Assembly (NCBI GenBank): GCA_016648135.1 | Contig: JADDOH010000477.1 | Coordinates: forward strand, 62,001-126,000 | Direction: 5' to 3' | Origin: Agrypnia vestita | Lineage: Eukaryota; Arthropoda; Insecta; Trichoptera; Phryganeidae | Length of the DNA stretch: 64,000 nt | Shown: positions 10,599 through 21,124 of the stretch, one piece after another | Layout of the letters: each line of letters begins with the position of its first letter | Numbering within the stretch: the stretch's first letter is position 1 | The notes under the pieces: generated by a model | The model's input: only the letters and a program-made list of their open reading frames with translations | Database searches by the model: none | Told to the model about the DNA's origin: nothing | Made by a program: the position numbers and the translations under genes

Positions 10599-10665
10599 AC
10601 ACATTTTATGTCGGAAATTACGCACACAATCGAGAAGTGTGCCTAATTTCCGACATAAAATGTGT
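10599..10665. repeat. 29-bp hairpin, one mismatch, 9-nt loop
   Basis: Left arm 10599-10627 and right arm 10637-10665 are reverse complements except for one position. The loop is AATCGAGAA. The arms contain ATTTTATGTCGGAAATTA. The size is like a small-RNA precursor, but the pairing is more perfect than usual for a microRNA. A MITE remnant or hairpin-siRNA source is also possible. Confidence 0.85.
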
Positions 10666-10669
10666 GCTT

Positions 10670-12600
10670 AAAGTGCCCAATAAAGTTAATTCTCCGTTCT
10701 TTTTGTTTTAGTTCCATTTATTATATACCGCCTCTGATTTGCTGCCTCTTAAGCACCACCTGACATACTTGCGCCCTTGAGACTTGGGTGGAGGTTTTTC
10801 TTAAAGAAGCCAGGACACTTAACCGGATGTACATACTTGAATGATGAAAATATTTGTTTACTTATCGCCGTATATTAAAAAAAATTTGGTTGACACACTT
10901 TTTATTATTATTCCTATTTCATAAACTTTTACTAGGTTAATTTTTTTCGTACTCATTGTGTCCCACATTTGAGCTTAATTCAGGCATTGGAGAGGTATTT
11001 GTGATGTATCGAATCGGAGGTGTATGAAGTAGTTTGTCCCTACCATACGGCTTCTTTTTATTTAGTGAATCATTGCGTTATTATTTATACGTAAATTTTA
11101 ATTGGCAATAAGATTGATTCACAAATGTTATATAAATAATAAATATTCTTGAACATTATACTACTGGAAGAGCACTGTCTGCTATAATACAGTAAATTAC
11201 TAGTGTAGCAGGCAGGGCGTCAAATCAATTTAGTGTTTACTTGCTGCCAAGACACTCAGCAACAATGAAAAAAGCTTAATTTAATTTTGTAAACTCTGTA
11301 AACATTTGTAACATTGAACATTGAATAAACATTTATTAATTGAAAGGATAGCGAGAAAGTAAGAAAAGCGGGCAGCTATGAATTTAAAAAAATTCCACTA
11401 TCAAATCCACCGCCGCGATTCCATGACAAAATCAATTTTTAGATTGATTTGTGTTCACTGAATTATCTGTATTATCAAAATTGAATTCTTTGATCACTGT
11501 TAATATCTTAGTTTCATTTAAACAAGTAAATGAATATTTTTTTTTTTATCACAAAATGATTTTAAATTGTACGTTAATGTCGTACTATAGACCTGTTGAT
11601 AAATAATCTGTACGTCAAAAAATAAAAGATAAAAAAAATTACATGTGCGATCGGGAGACCCCCGTCGGGCAAGAAGTCCCTTATGCCTTTTTTACAATTC
11701 CGAATGTAATTCGATCAGTAAAAAATACTATTTTGTTACTTTTCCAAGTTTGCATTACAGATATATATATTTTTACACATATTTGTTACACAATCTGTCG
11801 CGCACGATACTCATCTATTCGAATCTCGATACTCACACCCACGCACGTACGCTCCCACGCTCGCACATGCGCACATGCACTAGTATAATAATAAAAAGAG
11901 AGAACGAAAGTCGCATGGAGGGAGCATAACGCTTTTACGTGATAATTTATACCAATCAACTCCATCGCAAGCCGCGTTAAGGAACTTCTTTCTAAAAATA
12001 AAATAACAAACCCTTAGTTTAGAAATTGAACCAAATTAAATTAAAATTCGCTAGTTACATTTTAATTTGCAAGTTACATTGTACCAGCTAATGGGGTATT
12101 CAATATCGTAAACTTTTACTGGTGCGTTATTAAATTAAGCCGACTGGGAAATTTTGCTCTTCCAAAGTATTTGGAGTGTCTCTGCCATATTAGAATCGAA
12201 TTTTAAATTAGGTTGTTTGTTCTTTAATTAAGTACATAATCGTCTCGGGACGCTCGTACCATCTAATGTGGATGTACTAAAATTGCCTGAATTTTGTGTC
12301 ATCAATCATTCGCCCCATGTGTCCAATTTATGTAGCGCCGTCACTGGCTGGCACCCAAGAAAATTTTTCACGGGGGAAAATGCATTCATGAAGACGAAAG
12401 TTCACGTTCAAATATCTGACATCATGCTGCCCTGAATACTTTTCCCGGGTGGTGGTGAGTAAAACGCGTAACGCATTTTAATCTTTCGCAATATATCTCA
12501 AGTTTTAGTTTTTACTCAATTTTGAAAAAACCTAACCCTTTTAACTGTTCGAAGAATATTTTTTCTTCTTTATGAAGTCTTGAACTTTGTGGTGACATTA
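10670..12600. other. Unassigned; purine/pyrimidine patches and a CA/CG-rich run
   Basis: No supported gene. 11820-11880 is a run rich in CACACG/CGCACATGC steps. The overlapping short frames there look like chance. 12240-12480 is less AT-rich and ends in GGTGGTGGTGAGTA, which resembles a splice donor, but all frames before it contain stops. Confidence 0.4.
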
Positions 12601-12606
12601 TTATTT

Positions 12607-12835
12607 AAATAAAATACAAATTACTTTGTTTTCACCACTTTATTAGATTAAATTACACCAATAATACACATTATTATTAAAATAAAACACAACTCACTTT
12701 GTTTTCACTACTTTATTAGATTTAATTACACCAATAATCCTGAAGAGAGAATATTGTTCTCGAAACTTGTAGATTATTTAATCTAATAAAGTGGTGAAAA
12801 CAAATTTATTTGTGTTTTATTTTAATTACCCTTTT
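12607..12835 (+). mobile_element. Penelope-like terminal repeat with duplicated arm and hammerhead
   Basis: CTTTGTTTTCACYACTTTAT recurs at 12624 and 12697 (73-bp direct duplication, extending through TTACACCAATAAT). The reverse complement of the same segment follows the ribozyme (about 12774-12830, AATCTAATAAAGTGGTGAAA...). The ribozyme at 12740-12771 therefore sits between long complementary arms that would extend helix I. Direct duplication plus inverted arms around a hammerhead fits the pseudo-LTR of Penelope-like elements. No reverse transcriptase is present. Confidence 0.65.
12740..12771 (+). ncRNA. Hammerhead ribozyme, consensus core intact
   Basis: All core parts are present: CTGAAGA (12740-12746), stem II GAGAA-TATTG-TTCTC (12747-12761) fully paired, GAAAC (12762-12766), minimal helix III AC/GT around TT, and A at 12771 as cleavage nucleotide. 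Flanking DNA pairs as helix I. The short helix III is the form known in Penelope-like elements, which are thought to work as dimers. It is the best-preserved copy in the window. Self-cleavage is predicted, not shown. Confidence 0.75.
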
Positions 12836-13189
12836 CCCTTGTTTACTTTAACAGAATACCTCAAATTATTAAGTGAAAGTTTCTAAATTTTACCTTAATA
12901 TGTCTTTAATATTATACAAAAGCATTATATTTAGTTGCTTTTAATCAAATTTATACTTAAATTTGGTTTAAGGACTTCACTTTATTAATTAAAACCAACT
13001 AGTTTCCAAAAATAATATATTCTTTAGGATTATAAAAACCTAAATCAATTATGTATCTTCTCTTAACGAAATTCTTTTCATTTGAAAAACAATATTGAAA
13101 GTCACGAACATGTCTAGGGATAGTTAAGTGATGCCATCCAACAACAAAAAAATAAAACATTTTTTTAAGTTAGTTATAAACTATATCCG

Positions 13190-13225
13190 TTGATGAGAGG
13201 AATTGCACCTCTCAAAACTATAGTA
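13190..13225 (+). ncRNA. Hammerhead-like motif (AAAACTATAGTA)
   Basis: TTGATGA (C-to-T in the first core base), stem II GAGG...TCTC, AAAAC (G12 changed to A), loop TATA, GT and A at 13225. It belongs to the same subfamily as 2084-2119 and 28448-28481. Two core changes suggest it is inactive. Confidence 0.5.
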
Positions 13226-13229
13226 GATA

Positions 13230-14290
13230 GTTATCAATAACTTATATAGTGTATGTAGTGGAAAGTTAATTAAAAACCATATTTTAAATTAAAATATTGC
13301 ACCACGAAGTAACTGCAAATTCTTCGGTTTATTTTTTTGTTTTCATTATTTTTATTTTATACGATATTTTACGTGATTCTTTGTTAAAAAAACATTTAAA
13401 AATATTTTTTGAAGTTATTATTTTTATAGCAGTTACTTTTTGGTTCCATAGGATTTTTGATAATAACACTAAACTAAACAATCTAACTTGTAACTATCTA
13501 ACAATAACACATTATCAGCACATAACTTGTGACTATCTAACAATAACAGTAACACAAAAATATTACTGTAGACATTAGAATTTCTGCAAAAATTCATTTC
13601 CCGAAATAGGCTCAAAGGCTTCATATTTTTTCCAATACATTTATTTTTCTAAATCAGTATCCGTGTCTTAGACCCGTATTTTTAAATACTAGTTTCATTT
13701 GCCATATATTTTCAGGTCGTAAAACTCCTGTGCAGTTTGGCAAACGAATATATTATGTATATCAATAATAAAGATACAAAATAAATATTGAAAAAAAATC
13801 GGAATTTTTGGATAGAAGAAAACAAAAATATTAAGTTGAGTGAGGTGATTAGTTTTTTCTCGATGGAAAAAATTTACAGTCTGAAAATATAATTTATTTA
13901 CCATTTAAAACAAGCCTTTAAAAATAATAAAGCTGTAAAATGTCACATATCAAAATGTAATTCCACATATATCAGTCAAATCTGTTGGAAATATTTATAA
14001 ATCACATTTATCCATACGCAACATGAAAAACGACGCCTTAGAGGCCTAGGAGTAAGCAACCCAAATCGATTTTGTTCCAATAAATTTGGCCATTGAAGAC
14101 AACTTTGATAAAATTTCAGTACCTACGGAGCAAAACACGAATTTACGAATTATGTTTATTTGAAGTTATTTATCTGTCTGCACACTCTACTTCCTTTTAG
14201 AAAAAGAAAAAAATTCTACAAAAGATGTTACATATTTTTTATAATCAACAATATTTGTAGTATAACCGTTGGAGTTAATATTTTTAAAAT
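13230..14290. other. Unassigned AT-rich stretch
   Basis: Short frames here (for example 13297-13578) are rich in Phe, Ile, Tyr and Asn as expected of random AT-rich DNA. ATAACTTGTGACTATCTAACA-type phrases repeat imperfectly near 13485-13545. Nothing else is visible. Confidence 0.45.
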
Positions 14291-14294
14291 GTTC

Positions 14295-14372
14295 TCGGGT
14301 TTTCATGTTTTCATGGCCGTTCAAAAGTCAGAGAGAACGGATATATACGACAGAATATCAGCGCAGAATATT
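14295..14372 (+). mobile_element. Penelope-like remnant (GTCAGAGAG family)
   Basis: TTCAAAAGTCAGAGAGAACG, then GATATATACGACAGAATAT, parallels the post-cleavage region at 49857-49910 and the arms of the foldback at 46.3 kb (GTCAGATATATACGGCAGAA). The expected GAAACGTC has decayed to AAAAGTC, and the core before it is not recognisable. Confidence 0.45.
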
Positions 14373-14639
14373 TAAATATTTCTTCAAATTGAAAATTGAT
14401 AAAATTTTATATTTTTTCATTAAGGTGATAAAAAAATAATTCTCAATATCAGGTACGTGCAGTCAGTATATTGTTGAGCAAGAGAGTATAGACATATTAT
14501 AATATATATTGGAGAAAAAATAAAAAATATTTATCTCTGAGAGAATATTATGATGTATCACAATATATTTAAAAAAAATAGATGAATTAATTAGAAATAT
14601 ATTCAAAATAATATTATAGATATCAATTTTAATAAAATA

Positions 14640-15160
14640 GATTCATTCAATCACTTATAAGTATTATCCGTTTCCGATTATCATACATGATCCAATTTCC
14701 ATTACAAGTAATAATTTTATTCAGAATTTCGTCATTTTCTACCAATTCAACAAATCAAGGCAAGCCTCGATGTGAGTTTGCTATTCTCTTTCAGTGAGTT
14801 CTTTCGATACCCACTTTGCGAGCTTCTTTATTTTCCCAATTTGACGCAAATGAATCAATATCATTTTGTCACTGACGTTGACGGTTGTTGCTAATTCTGA
14901 CGTTGTTTGAGATGAATCTGCTTCTACCCTGGCTTTCAATTCGTCATTACTACTGTAGTCTCTGGTCATCTATGGACTCGTTGCAGAAGTCGAAATTTCC
15001 AGAACGGAAGCGATCAAACCAAAAACGCTTCGTACGTTCATTCGCGCTACCTCTTCGATATACTTCGTTGCTATGCATGCCGTCTGCACAGCATTAGTGC
15101 TATGACGGAACTCGTATTCAGAAATAACGAGAATTTTCATAGTCGCAGACTCGCAGCGGT
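14640..15160 (-). pseudogene. mariner transposase remnant
   Basis: Minus strand pieces in several frames follow the order of a mariner transposase N-terminal half: EYEFRHSTNAVQTA (helix-turn-helix start), ANERTKRFWFDRFRSGNF, then the open segment NDELKARVEADSSQTTSELA, VNVSDKMILIHLRQIGKIKK and WVSKELTERE. After more frameshifts comes KIITCNGNWIMYDNRKR, which corresponds to the TGDEKW...YDNRKR block, with the first catalytic Asp changed to Asn. At least three frame breaks are present and the C-terminal half is missing. No terminal repeats were found. Confidence 0.85.
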
Positions 15161-15169
15161 ATAAAAAAA

Positions 15170-15980
15170 TCTGCAGGAAAACATCAATTTAAATTTAGTG
15201 AAATGCAAGTTCATTTGGAATTTCAAATTTAATGGTTTGGAATTCCAATTGTTTGGAATTATAAAACATTAAATTTGGAATTTAATCTATTTTCTATTAA
15301 TTGCTCCATTTTTTCGAATGCATCATCATCAGAAGACATCAGTCCTAAAAATTTTATATCAAACGTCATTTAAATATTATATTTTGTTCATAAAATTAGC
15401 AAGCAACGCGAGGCGAATAAGGGGTCCGAGATGTAAAGTTGTAATAATGTATTTTCTAAAATATAATTCAGTGATGTTGGAATGTAAAGGTTGAATTAAT
15501 CATATTTAAATAGGTCTGAATTCAGTATAATATATTAAATTTAATAGTTTCAAACACATCTAACAGAAGTTCTTTAGATTTTGTTTTGTAAGTTGGTTTT
15601 AATGAACAAGTTTTATTCTCGTAATGTTATATTTAGACTATAATGTGTAGGCTTTTGGAATCTGAACCATATTTGAGATATAAGGGAAATTAATGCTCCA
15701 TCTAAATGTTTTTTTTGTGTGCTTGTTTAATTTGTGATTATATTTTTTTTTTTGTGAAAGGATGTACAAATTGTGTACCTATTATTTTTTTATATAAAAT
15801 TAATTGTAATTTTCTGTCAACCAACATTTTCATTTGATTTCACAATATTCCCATATAACTACAGAGCTTATGTGTTTTATATGCTAGCAGACATCAACAT
15901 AATTCAAGAACCCACATTTTTTAAGTTTTACTGCTGGCTAATTGGAATACCGAAGTGAGCTTTGGTACTGGTTACATTTA
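15170..15980. other. Unassigned AT-rich stretch
   Basis: No recognisable gene. The short frame at 15773-15958 is hydrophobic and AT-driven and is probably chance. Confidence 0.45.
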
Positions 15981-15983
15981 CAT

Positions 15984-16060
15984 ATGACGGATGGCAGCCA
16001 GGACCGAGTTGAAACGTCGCATATGGCGACGTACTTCAAACTAGCCCGAATAAGAAAATG
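15984..16060 (+). mobile_element. Degenerate hammerhead-like GAAACGTC remnant
   Basis: ATGACGGATGGCAGCC...GTTGAAACGTCGC resembles the CTGACGATGG-stem-GAAACGTC order of the GAAACGTC subfamily, with one extra base in the core and a poor stem. It is listed because of the GAAACGTC block and its position after GATGGC. Confidence 0.3.
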
Positions 16061-17635
16061 GCAACAACATAGGTAAGGCACTAATATTATTTATTTATAT
16101 TATTTTTATTTATTTCATTTCTTTACTTACATTTGTTCGAGTTAGATTATACTATGCCTGTCTCACTAGAGAGCTCTGTGTTGAGACAGGAAAAGTTTTA
16201 TTTTATTATTTTATTTTATTTTATTTTAAATCGGTGATAACAATCACAGTTTTTATGTACTTTTACACTGGTTTGGCAGATTTGGTGAAGACGATGGTCA
16301 ATTCTATGAAGTTTGAGAAAGGAATCTGACTCTACCCATGAAATCTTCCAGTGTTCATGTATCCAGTCGCTTGCCCCGCATTTTTACAAAGTTAGAATTG
16401 CCCCGGACCACCTAACAGCCGTCCGCGCAACTTTTCATCTCGTTCATTTTTTAAAATAATTTAAATAGTTAATTAATAAATGTATATAAATACATTCTCG
16501 GATGTTACTGTCTTAAAAAATCTCTCCGGAAGTCCACTATTTTGATATGAGTCGTAATGTAAAAGTAAGAAAAGCACAAAGTTGTTACCCTAGTTCATTT
16601 TGGATGATTCTATATGTACAGTAAACGATTATAATATAAATTGTACAAGTTAGTGGAGCTTACTAAGTTAAACGCGTGTAAACAGATTTATGGTAAAATA
16701 ATTAATAAAAAGGTGTGGGTCCCGCTTCCCAAGTATGTTGGTAAGGCCTCCGATTGGTCACCCCACGCCACTTTAGAGCCCGTCTACACTATAAACACCA
16801 AGTCACCAAACTAGCATAAGAATAATTGCCGGCAATTTCGAATAGTTGATTCTATCCTTTTTCTGAGCCAAATAAAGCCAGTTGGCACAAATTTTATTTT
16901 TAAATAACTTTAGTATTTTATTAAAAAGGGTGTGATATAACGGAAATGGGGTGACGTATGGTTTCAAGGAAATGAGGCATTTAATAAAAGAAACCCTTAT
17001 TTTTCAACAGTAAACAAGACGCGAGTACCGACACACAAAAAATAGAGATAAAAGTACAAAAAAGGAAAAAAATATTTGTATCAATTACTTATCGCTCCGT
17101 CTGAGCGGGTAATTGGTTCAGACGAACAAAAAACAAGACTTTTGCACCAGAAAAATACTAAGGGAGGAAAAAAAGATTATGTAGTCTGCCTGTAAGCTTT
17201 TAGTCTAGTAAGATACGTTATCCCCGAGAAGTTGAAGATAATGTCGGCTTCTCGAGAGGCTTAGACAAATTTCGGGGGAAAACTTAGGGGAAAATGAAAT
17301 GATAAAATAATGATAGGTTGACATTTTTTACGCAGAAAATGGGTATTGCTTACTTAGTCTCCTTTGAACGTTTCAATTATTAAAGGCTTTTTGAACTGAT
17401 CTTCTGAATATCATATTGGTAATCTACAACACATTATAATTCAGTAAATAAAATAATACGAAAATACATTTATAAGTACTTTGAGGGTTAAGTTTTTTTT
17501 GGGATATTGACAATATTGATCTATGTTTATTATTAAGCGTACTTTTATTTACATGTTTTTTATATATTTGAATAAAGGCTAGTGTTTATTTTGCATATTA
17601 TTAATACTAATAAATTTTTATTTTGATCATTAAAT
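16060..17635. other. Unassigned; TTTTA-rich run and hairpins
   Basis: 16198-16227 is a TTTTA/TTTTATT run. CTGTCTCACTAGAGAGCTC...GAGACAG near 16160 can fold into a hairpin. 16730-16870 is less AT-rich with no coding frame. CTCCGTCTGAGCGG near 17095 and TCTCGAGAG near 17250 are small palindromic patches. No feature family could be assigned. Confidence 0.4.
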
Positions 17636-17664
17636 GTGTGAAAAACTTAAACCTTGTTATCCCT

Positions 17665-17765
17665 AAATGAAACAATAAACACTTTATTTTAACCGTGATT
17701 AATTAAAAAAAAATCACATTATTTATTACAAAACATGTTTCGGGAGCGACGGTATTTGTGTCTAT
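17665..17765 (-). mobile_element. Penelope-like remnant with GAAACATGTTT
   Basis: Minus strand: CGCTCCCGAAACATGTTTTG, followed by TAATAAATAATGTGATTTTT. The GAAACATGTT block with preceding CTCCC matches the 58.4-kb ribozymes, but the 5' core is not recognisable. The AT-rich downstream part resembles their helix-I arm. Confidence 0.35.
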
Positions 17766-18157
17766 CTAGTGTTTCTAAATATTACTTCACACAAAAATGA
17801 TTTTGTTTGTGTAAATATATTTTTTTGGAAGTGCCATCTCCTATCTGATGTCAGCGATTATATTGGCAATCATGATTCTATTTTTTTTTATTATTTTTTA
17901 TTTATTTATTTTACACATAAATAATTTTGGTCTGAAATTGAATAATTTAGAATCATTAGAAATTAATAAAGCGTTTAAAAGTAAACAAAATATTATTAAT
18001 AATAAATTTTTTTCTCGTTTATTTTTTCTTTTCTAAAAATAAGTGCGAGTAATCAAGAACTGCAGTAATAATATTTTTTATATAATTTTTCAAATGATTT
18101 GGAAAAGCAGGGAACAAAAGACATTTCATTCGAATTTTCTGACAGTTATACAGCACC

Positions 18158-18190
18158 CTGATGATGGAATGGTAATTTCTGAAACATGTT
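18158..18190 (+). ncRNA. Hammerhead-like motif (GAAACATGTTGG)
   Basis: CTGATGA (18158-18164) is perfect. Stem II, GGAAT...ATTTC, is paired with one wobble and flanked by a T-T mismatch. GAAAC follows at 18181, then AT and GTT, giving AC/GT helix III and T as cleavage nucleotide. No long flanking arms are seen. Confidence 0.5.
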
Positions 18191-18194
18191 GGTG

Positions 18195-18710
18195 AAAAAA
18201 CTCATATAAAAGTAGATATGTACAAATAAAATAATCAATATTTTTTAATTATACTATTTACCGCCGCACGGAACAACTCGGGCAAGTTACGTCGGTACCA
18301 GTCCCTCATGTTACGCAGCCATGAGATTCGGTGCCTCTTTTTTTGTTGCTTATTTTTCCCAAGAGGACGAATTGGTTTAACACTATACTTTATTCATTAA
18401 TAATGTAAGAGATACTCAAGCTTTTTAATCTTGATGGTCCACAGAATTTCTCGATCTTTTTCCCTACACCGGAGGTCTTTGTCACCCTATCTACCAAGGA
18501 AACTTTCAGTGTGCATCTATAAAGCCATATTCAATCGTTCTTTATAGATAAGTTCTTGGTGTAGTGTCCATGCCTCCTCCACTTTGTGTGAGAGAATGGT
18601 GAAAATATAGCATCAGACCATAATATGCTTTCTTAGTTGCAGGCTATAATAAAGGTATAATTTTGAAAAACACACTTGTTACCATCTCTATTCAAACTCA
18701 TTCATGTCGT
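18195..18710. other. Unassigned stretch
   Basis: Moderately AT-rich, no supported feature. A GC-richer patch at 18265-18330 has no open frame. Confidence 0.45.
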
Positions 18711-18714
18711 ATGG

Positions 18715-19070
18715 ATCTGATTTCGCATTCATTCCTTCTTTCCTGGGTTTCAATCCGTGGGATTGGTTTGCAGCAAAACACATCTCCTTCTCCATTCTTC
18801 TCGGTCTCCGGCGATCCTCTTCAGCTCTGTGTAGGAGGCACAATTCATATCTTGGCACACTTGCTCAAGATATTCACGGCGAGGGCGCCCTCTGGCAATC
18901 TTTCCCTCTACCATTCCCTCCAGTATATTTTTGAGCAGATTTTCATGGCGTAAGGTATGCCCCATCCATTTTGCATGCCTTTTCGATATGGTAGTCATCA
19001 TGTGCCTGGTTTCATCGATCCTGCTGAGAACCTCTTCATTTGTAATGTGGTCTCTCTTACATGACGCTTT
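18715..19070 (-). pseudogene. LINE reverse transcriptase C-terminus (WMGHTLRHENLL)
   Basis: Minus strand from about 19066: RDHITNEEVLSRIDETRH, MMTTISKRHAKWMGHTLRHE, NLLKNILEGMVEGKIARGRP, RREYLEQVCQDMNCASYTEL, KRIAGDREEWRRRCVLLQTN. Blocks GH.LRH, EG.I.G.R.RGRP, and DR..W match the C-terminal domain of RTE-like LINE polyproteins. The segment is continuously open for over 100 codons, so it is younger than the other LINE relics here, but it lacks the catalytic domain. Confidence 0.85.
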
Positions 19071-19074
19071 CTAA

Positions 19075-20360
19075 TGGTTGATTATTGATGATTTTATTTG
19101 AAGTGGGAATGTTTAATGTCTGTTAATAATTCCGTTAAATTATATTTCCCGACTTTCGAATCCCGGGAGGCTCACGAGGTCATCGATTTTTAACCCATCC
19201 AGAAAATTGGCCTCGTTTTATTTGTTTTTTTTTTCACTTTTGGCTCCGTCCAATGTTAACAAAGTTGGAGCGAAGAGGTTGTAACAAAGTGCTTGAATAA
19301 AACGGTAATAAATTCCAGTCAACAAACTGATTTATAACGTGCGATATTCTGGCAACTTTTATCTGCAACTCTGCATCTGAAACCCTTATACCCTCGACCG
19401 TTGTGTTCTTCCCTTCCTGAATATTTTTCACGTACTCCTCGCACTGCGGGTGAAAATTTGTAAATATTACGAATTTTGAAAAACAACAAAGAAAATTCAT
19501 ATTATCTCGCATCGGGGATAATATCAAGTTCATTGCTTTGTTTTCAAGCTTTATATTAAGCGCATTGTTGCAAGCGTTGATTTTTTAAATATTTTTATTT
19601 AAATTTGATATATTTATGTAGCACTAACAATTTGAGGACAATTTTTTTTTTAAATATTAAAATTGTCTTCTCATGCTCAAACAAATGCTCATACTCAACA
19701 AAAAAATATTTTGTAAAAATTTGGTGTTTGCCTAAAAGATTACGCTTTATATTGGTAAAATTTACACACCTTTACTCTTCTGCTTAGTCTTTTACGTTCA
19801 TTTTTATCAAAACGCATTTTTTTGGTGTTTTTCACTTATTTCTCCGAGAGTTGTAAGCATATATTCATTTATAATGGTATCTACACGTAAAGGATAATCG
19901 CGCACCTTGTGTAATTTTTTCAGATTTGTCATTCACTTATTTCTATTTTTAATCTTCACTAAAATTGTCAAAATATCGATTAAGTACCTATCCACAAATT
20001 GAAATTTATCGACGAACACATCGACGTTTTCTATGAATTTGTTCCATTTGACATCTGACAACGTTGAATGCTATTTTCTAATAAAAATGCGGTACGGTTA
20101 ATTAGTGAACCTGTTTTCTGATTAAAATATTGTTTTAGCAGTAAAAAAAGTTGAAAAAATGCAAGTCTAATATGTTTCTTATTGATTTTTATAAAAAAAT
20201 CTTCGCGTCCAAGGGATTTTTTCACATGTGAACCGGTTCAAAATATCCCCTATCCCGAAAATTTTCCGAATATTTAAATTGTTAGTATAATAATATAACC
20301 AAAAAATGCTTAAATATCTTAGCATGGATATAGAAAGTAATAAAGCATTTTAAATTAACA
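19075..20360. other. Unassigned stretch
   Basis: The frame at 19533 to 19234 (minus) includes CEEYVKNIQEGKNTTVEGIR but has no domain that I recognise. The rest is AT-rich without features. Confidence 0.4.
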
Positions 20361-20365
20361 CAGCG

Positions 20366-20410
20366 AGAGTAAAAAGCCAAAAGGGCGTTAGTGATTATTT
20401 TTTCTAACTG
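20366..20410 (+). mobile_element. Isolated terminus of the 9.1-kb inverted-repeat family
   Basis: GCGAGAGTAAAAAGCCAAAA followed by GGGCGTTAGTGATTATT matches both ends of 9149-9684. The matching second end was not found within the next kilobase, so this is probably truncated. Confidence 0.55.
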
Positions 20411-20914
20411 ATTTTGAAAATGTTTTGGATTAACAAATATGGAAATCGTTGAAAAAATCAGATCGACAGAACTTTCTTTGCTCTCCTGTAAAGTTCTTAA
20501 TAATCATTAACTTGTATATAAAAAAAAAATATTATACGTAAGCATATCCAGAAATAAAGAAAAGCAAAAATGCTAAAACAGATATTTTAAGCAAACCATA
20601 ACATATGAAAAGTAAGAGTGTCTAGTAAAAGTGGAACATACAAAAAAAATTATAAAAAATTAAAAATTCAATGATTACCTAAATATTAAGCAATAATTAA
20701 TAAAAGTACAAGTAACCAACCAGGAACATAAAACTAAAAATAAAATAAATATTAAGCAAACCAGATGTCAAACGACGGATATATTGACGAAAAGATGTAA
20801 ATTATGGAAAAATACCCCAAATCATTTAACAAGAGATTTTAGCAAATATTAAATAAGGATTGCCATTAATAACCGTCATATAAGTAAACTAATATTTTAA
20901 ACCAAGAAAGATAG

Positions 20915-21121
20915 CCGATAGAAGATGATCTCCGCCCGGTACGGCTGGTTGAGGTAACTTCTTCAGAAATTAATAAAGTTGAAAAACATGTGGTGGTACT
21001 CTACGCAAGATTGAAGAAAACTCTGCTTTCAGAGAGAGTCAAAGAAAAAGCTGCGCCCATTTTGAGTAGCCTCCATCAGCATCTAGGAATAAAAACAAGA
21101 AGCGATTTTTCAGATATATAA
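20915..21121 (+). pseudogene. Coding-like 68-codon frame of unknown origin
   Basis: The frame from 20915 (after a TAG) to TAA at 21119-21121 reads hydrophilic, balanced protein: EVTSSEINKVEKHVVVLYAR, LKKTLLSERVKEKAAPILSS, LHQHLGIKTRSDFSDI. The composition is unlike chance AT-rich frames nearby, with amphipathic Lys/Glu-rich helices. There is no ATG and I cannot place it in a family. It could be an exon, a gag-like or ORF1-like scrap, or a broken gene. Confidence 0.35.
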
Positions 21122-21124
21122 CAA

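Noticed and set aside
11643..11929. Overlapping + frames of 81 and 94 codons
   Set aside because: Driven by a CA/CG-rich run. No domain, and two frames are open simultaneously.
13297..13578. Open frame of 93 codons
   Set aside because: Composition is Phe/Ile/Tyr/Asn-rich, as expected for chance frames in AT-rich DNA.
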